Below are positions 5,138 through 6,062 of a stretch of 6,062 nt of DNA, in pieces. Each line of letters opens with the position of its first letter. Position 1 is the first letter of the stretch. The notes beneath the pieces were generated by a model. That model had not been told where the DNA came from and did not search any database. It saw only the letters and a program-made list of their open reading frames with translations. Source of the stretch: Anaerolineales bacterium (GTDB lineage: Bacteria > Chloroflexota > Anaerolineae > Anaerolineales > Villigracilaceae); the NCBI GenBank assembly GCA_016789485.1, contig JAEURE010000178.1, positions 1-6,062 of the forward strand. The letters are read 5' to 3'. Position numbers and translations under genes: made by a program.

Positions 5138-6062
5138 TTATTCCGATATGCCGTATAACCGCCTGTAAACAATGTGGATTTCATAAATGTTGCGGATGTA
5201 ATTGCGTGTTTCTTCAAAGCGCACAGATTCAAGGAAGAGATCGGGGTCGTCGCCAGAGAGGTTCTTCCATTCCAGGGAATTGCCGGGGCCCCCGTTGTAT
5301 GCGGCGAGTGCGGCATACACATCCCCGTTGAAAAGCCTAAGGTTATTGGCGAGATAGTGTGTGCCAAACTGAATGCTTATCAGTGGGCGGTACAAATCGT
5401 TTTCCGAGTAATTGGGCTGTCCTAGCTCGGATGCGATCTGCGCGCCTGTGGCGGGAACAATTTGCATTAATCCACGAGCGCCGGCGCTTGAGTTGACAAA
5501 CCCTTCGAAGAGACTTTCCTGTCGAATCACGCTGAAGGTGAATAGGGGATCGAATCCATTCTTTTGCGATTCGGGGATGATAATGTCTGAATAATACAAC
5601 CCATATCGAATGCGGCTAAAGTAAGGCGGCGCCATCATGGATTCGGTGTGTTCATCCAAGCCTGCCAGAGTGAGCACCTGCCGCGCCGCAAAGATCGCGG
5701 AGCGGTACAGGCCAATCTCCATTAGATAATTTGCCAGGCGATAGCTGTTGACGGCATCCTGTACAGTTTCCAACTCGGTGCGCAGGTTTTCGAATTCAAG
5801 GCGTGCTTCTTCGTACAGCCCCAGATCCCAATATTCTTTCCCGCGGATCACGCGTATGTCCGAGCCGAGCGGTCCCAGACCCATTAGATCCGTTTCAGGA
5901 GCAAGATTAAAGGTTAAACGTATCCAGGAATCTGCATCTTTACGTTCTGTTGCAAGATCTGGTGCAAGATTGATTGAAGATGCGGGTGCAAAAGGAACTC
6001 GTTCGGTGAGCAGGTCTCGTGCGCGTTCGCTGTAATAACCGCCTGAGTCAAGGTTTTGTCCG
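5138..6062 (-). CDS. Soluble lytic murein transglycosylase (Slt70-type SLT domain), 5'-truncated
   Basis: The enzyme cleaves the MurNAc-GlcNAc bond of peptidoglycan, forming a 1,6-anhydro end, outside the cytoplasmic membrane. A Met codon at 5884-5882 could start a 248-residue protein, but the frame stays open for 59 further codons to the window edge with protein-like sequence (YYSERARDLL, SWIRLTFNLAPETDL). The real start is therefore outside. Numbering from that Met, residues 1-90 are helical, like the superhelical part of Slt70. The catalytic SLT domain begins near 100, with Glu123 in VIRQES as the acid. GARGLMQIVPATG (135-147), ALAAYNGGPGN (192-202) and RFEETRNYIRNIYE (222-235) complete the family signature. 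All key residues are intact. The gene is convergent with yggU and shares its terminator. Its promoter is not in the window. Confidence 0.94.
   Translation of the reverse strand, partial: GQNLDSGGYYSERARDLLTERVPFAPASSINLAPDLATERKDADSWIRLTFNLAPETDLMGLGPLGSDIRVIRGKEYWDLGLYEEARLEFENLRTELETVQDAVNSYRLANYLMEIGLYRSAIFAARQVLTLAGLDEHTESMMAPPYFSRIRYGLYYSDIIIPESQKNGFDPLFTFSVIRQESLFEGFVNSSAGARGLMQIVPATGAQIASELGQPNYSENDLYRPLISIQFGTHYLANNLRLFNGDVYAALAAYNGGPGNSLEWKNLSGDDPDLFLESVRFEETRNYIRNIYEIHIVYRRLYGISE

Noticed and set aside
5748..6035. A plus-strand open frame of 95 codons, rich in Ser and Arg, opposite the transglycosylase.
   Set aside because: It is the shadow of the real minus-strand gene; the Ser/Arg bias is typical of such a shadow frame.

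Overview
The window carries eight protein-coding genes: seven on the plus strand and one convergent gene on the minus strand. Both end genes are cut by the window edges. Coding density is high and GC is moderate, with no RNA gene, mobile element or CRISPR array visible. The gene content and the style of the proteins (SH3-like plus YkuD L,D-transpeptidase, a DUF2085 membrane protein, a pgeF-yggS-yggT-yggU string) suggest a Gram-positive-like or monoderm-type bacterium. My best guess is the Chloroflexota, class Anaerolineae. That assignment comes from protein flavour recalled from memory, not from a marker gene or a search.

Region 1 (1-948) is the 3' part of an L,D-transpeptidase gene for peptidoglycan cross-linking, with an intact SHGCxN active site. 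Region 2 (1001-2826) holds ccdA, a six-helix thiol-disulfide electron carrier. It is followed by a fusion of an N-terminal glutaredoxin-like CxxC domain to a C-terminal DUF2085 membrane domain. The 92-base gap between them contains a terminator-like nested hairpin whose U-tract ends only 13 bases before the next start codon. Its inner arm is a perfect 19-base palindrome.

Region 3 (2826-5049) is a tightly packed run of pgeF (peptidoglycan editing factor/laccase-domain protein), yggS (PLP homeostasis protein), yggT (small membrane protein) and yggU (DUF167). pgeF overlaps the fusion gene by one base, and yggT overlaps yggS by four. This resembles the ylmD-ylmE-ylmG neighbourhood of Gram-positive division loci and the yggS-yggT-yggU order of proteobacteria, but no sepF lies between yggS and yggT. 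Region 4 is a perfect 19-bp hairpin (5068-5109) with A- and T-tracts on its two sides, which looks like a shared bidirectional terminator. The minus-strand gene that ends there (5138 to beyond 6062) encodes a Slt70-type soluble lytic transglycosylase.

The common thread is the cell envelope: peptidoglycan cross-linking, precursor editing, glycan cleavage, membrane thiol redox and a possible division cluster. Most of it is ordinary. The parts I would look at again are the glutaredoxin-DUF2085 fusion beside ccdA and the nested hairpin/palindrome that sits directly before it.
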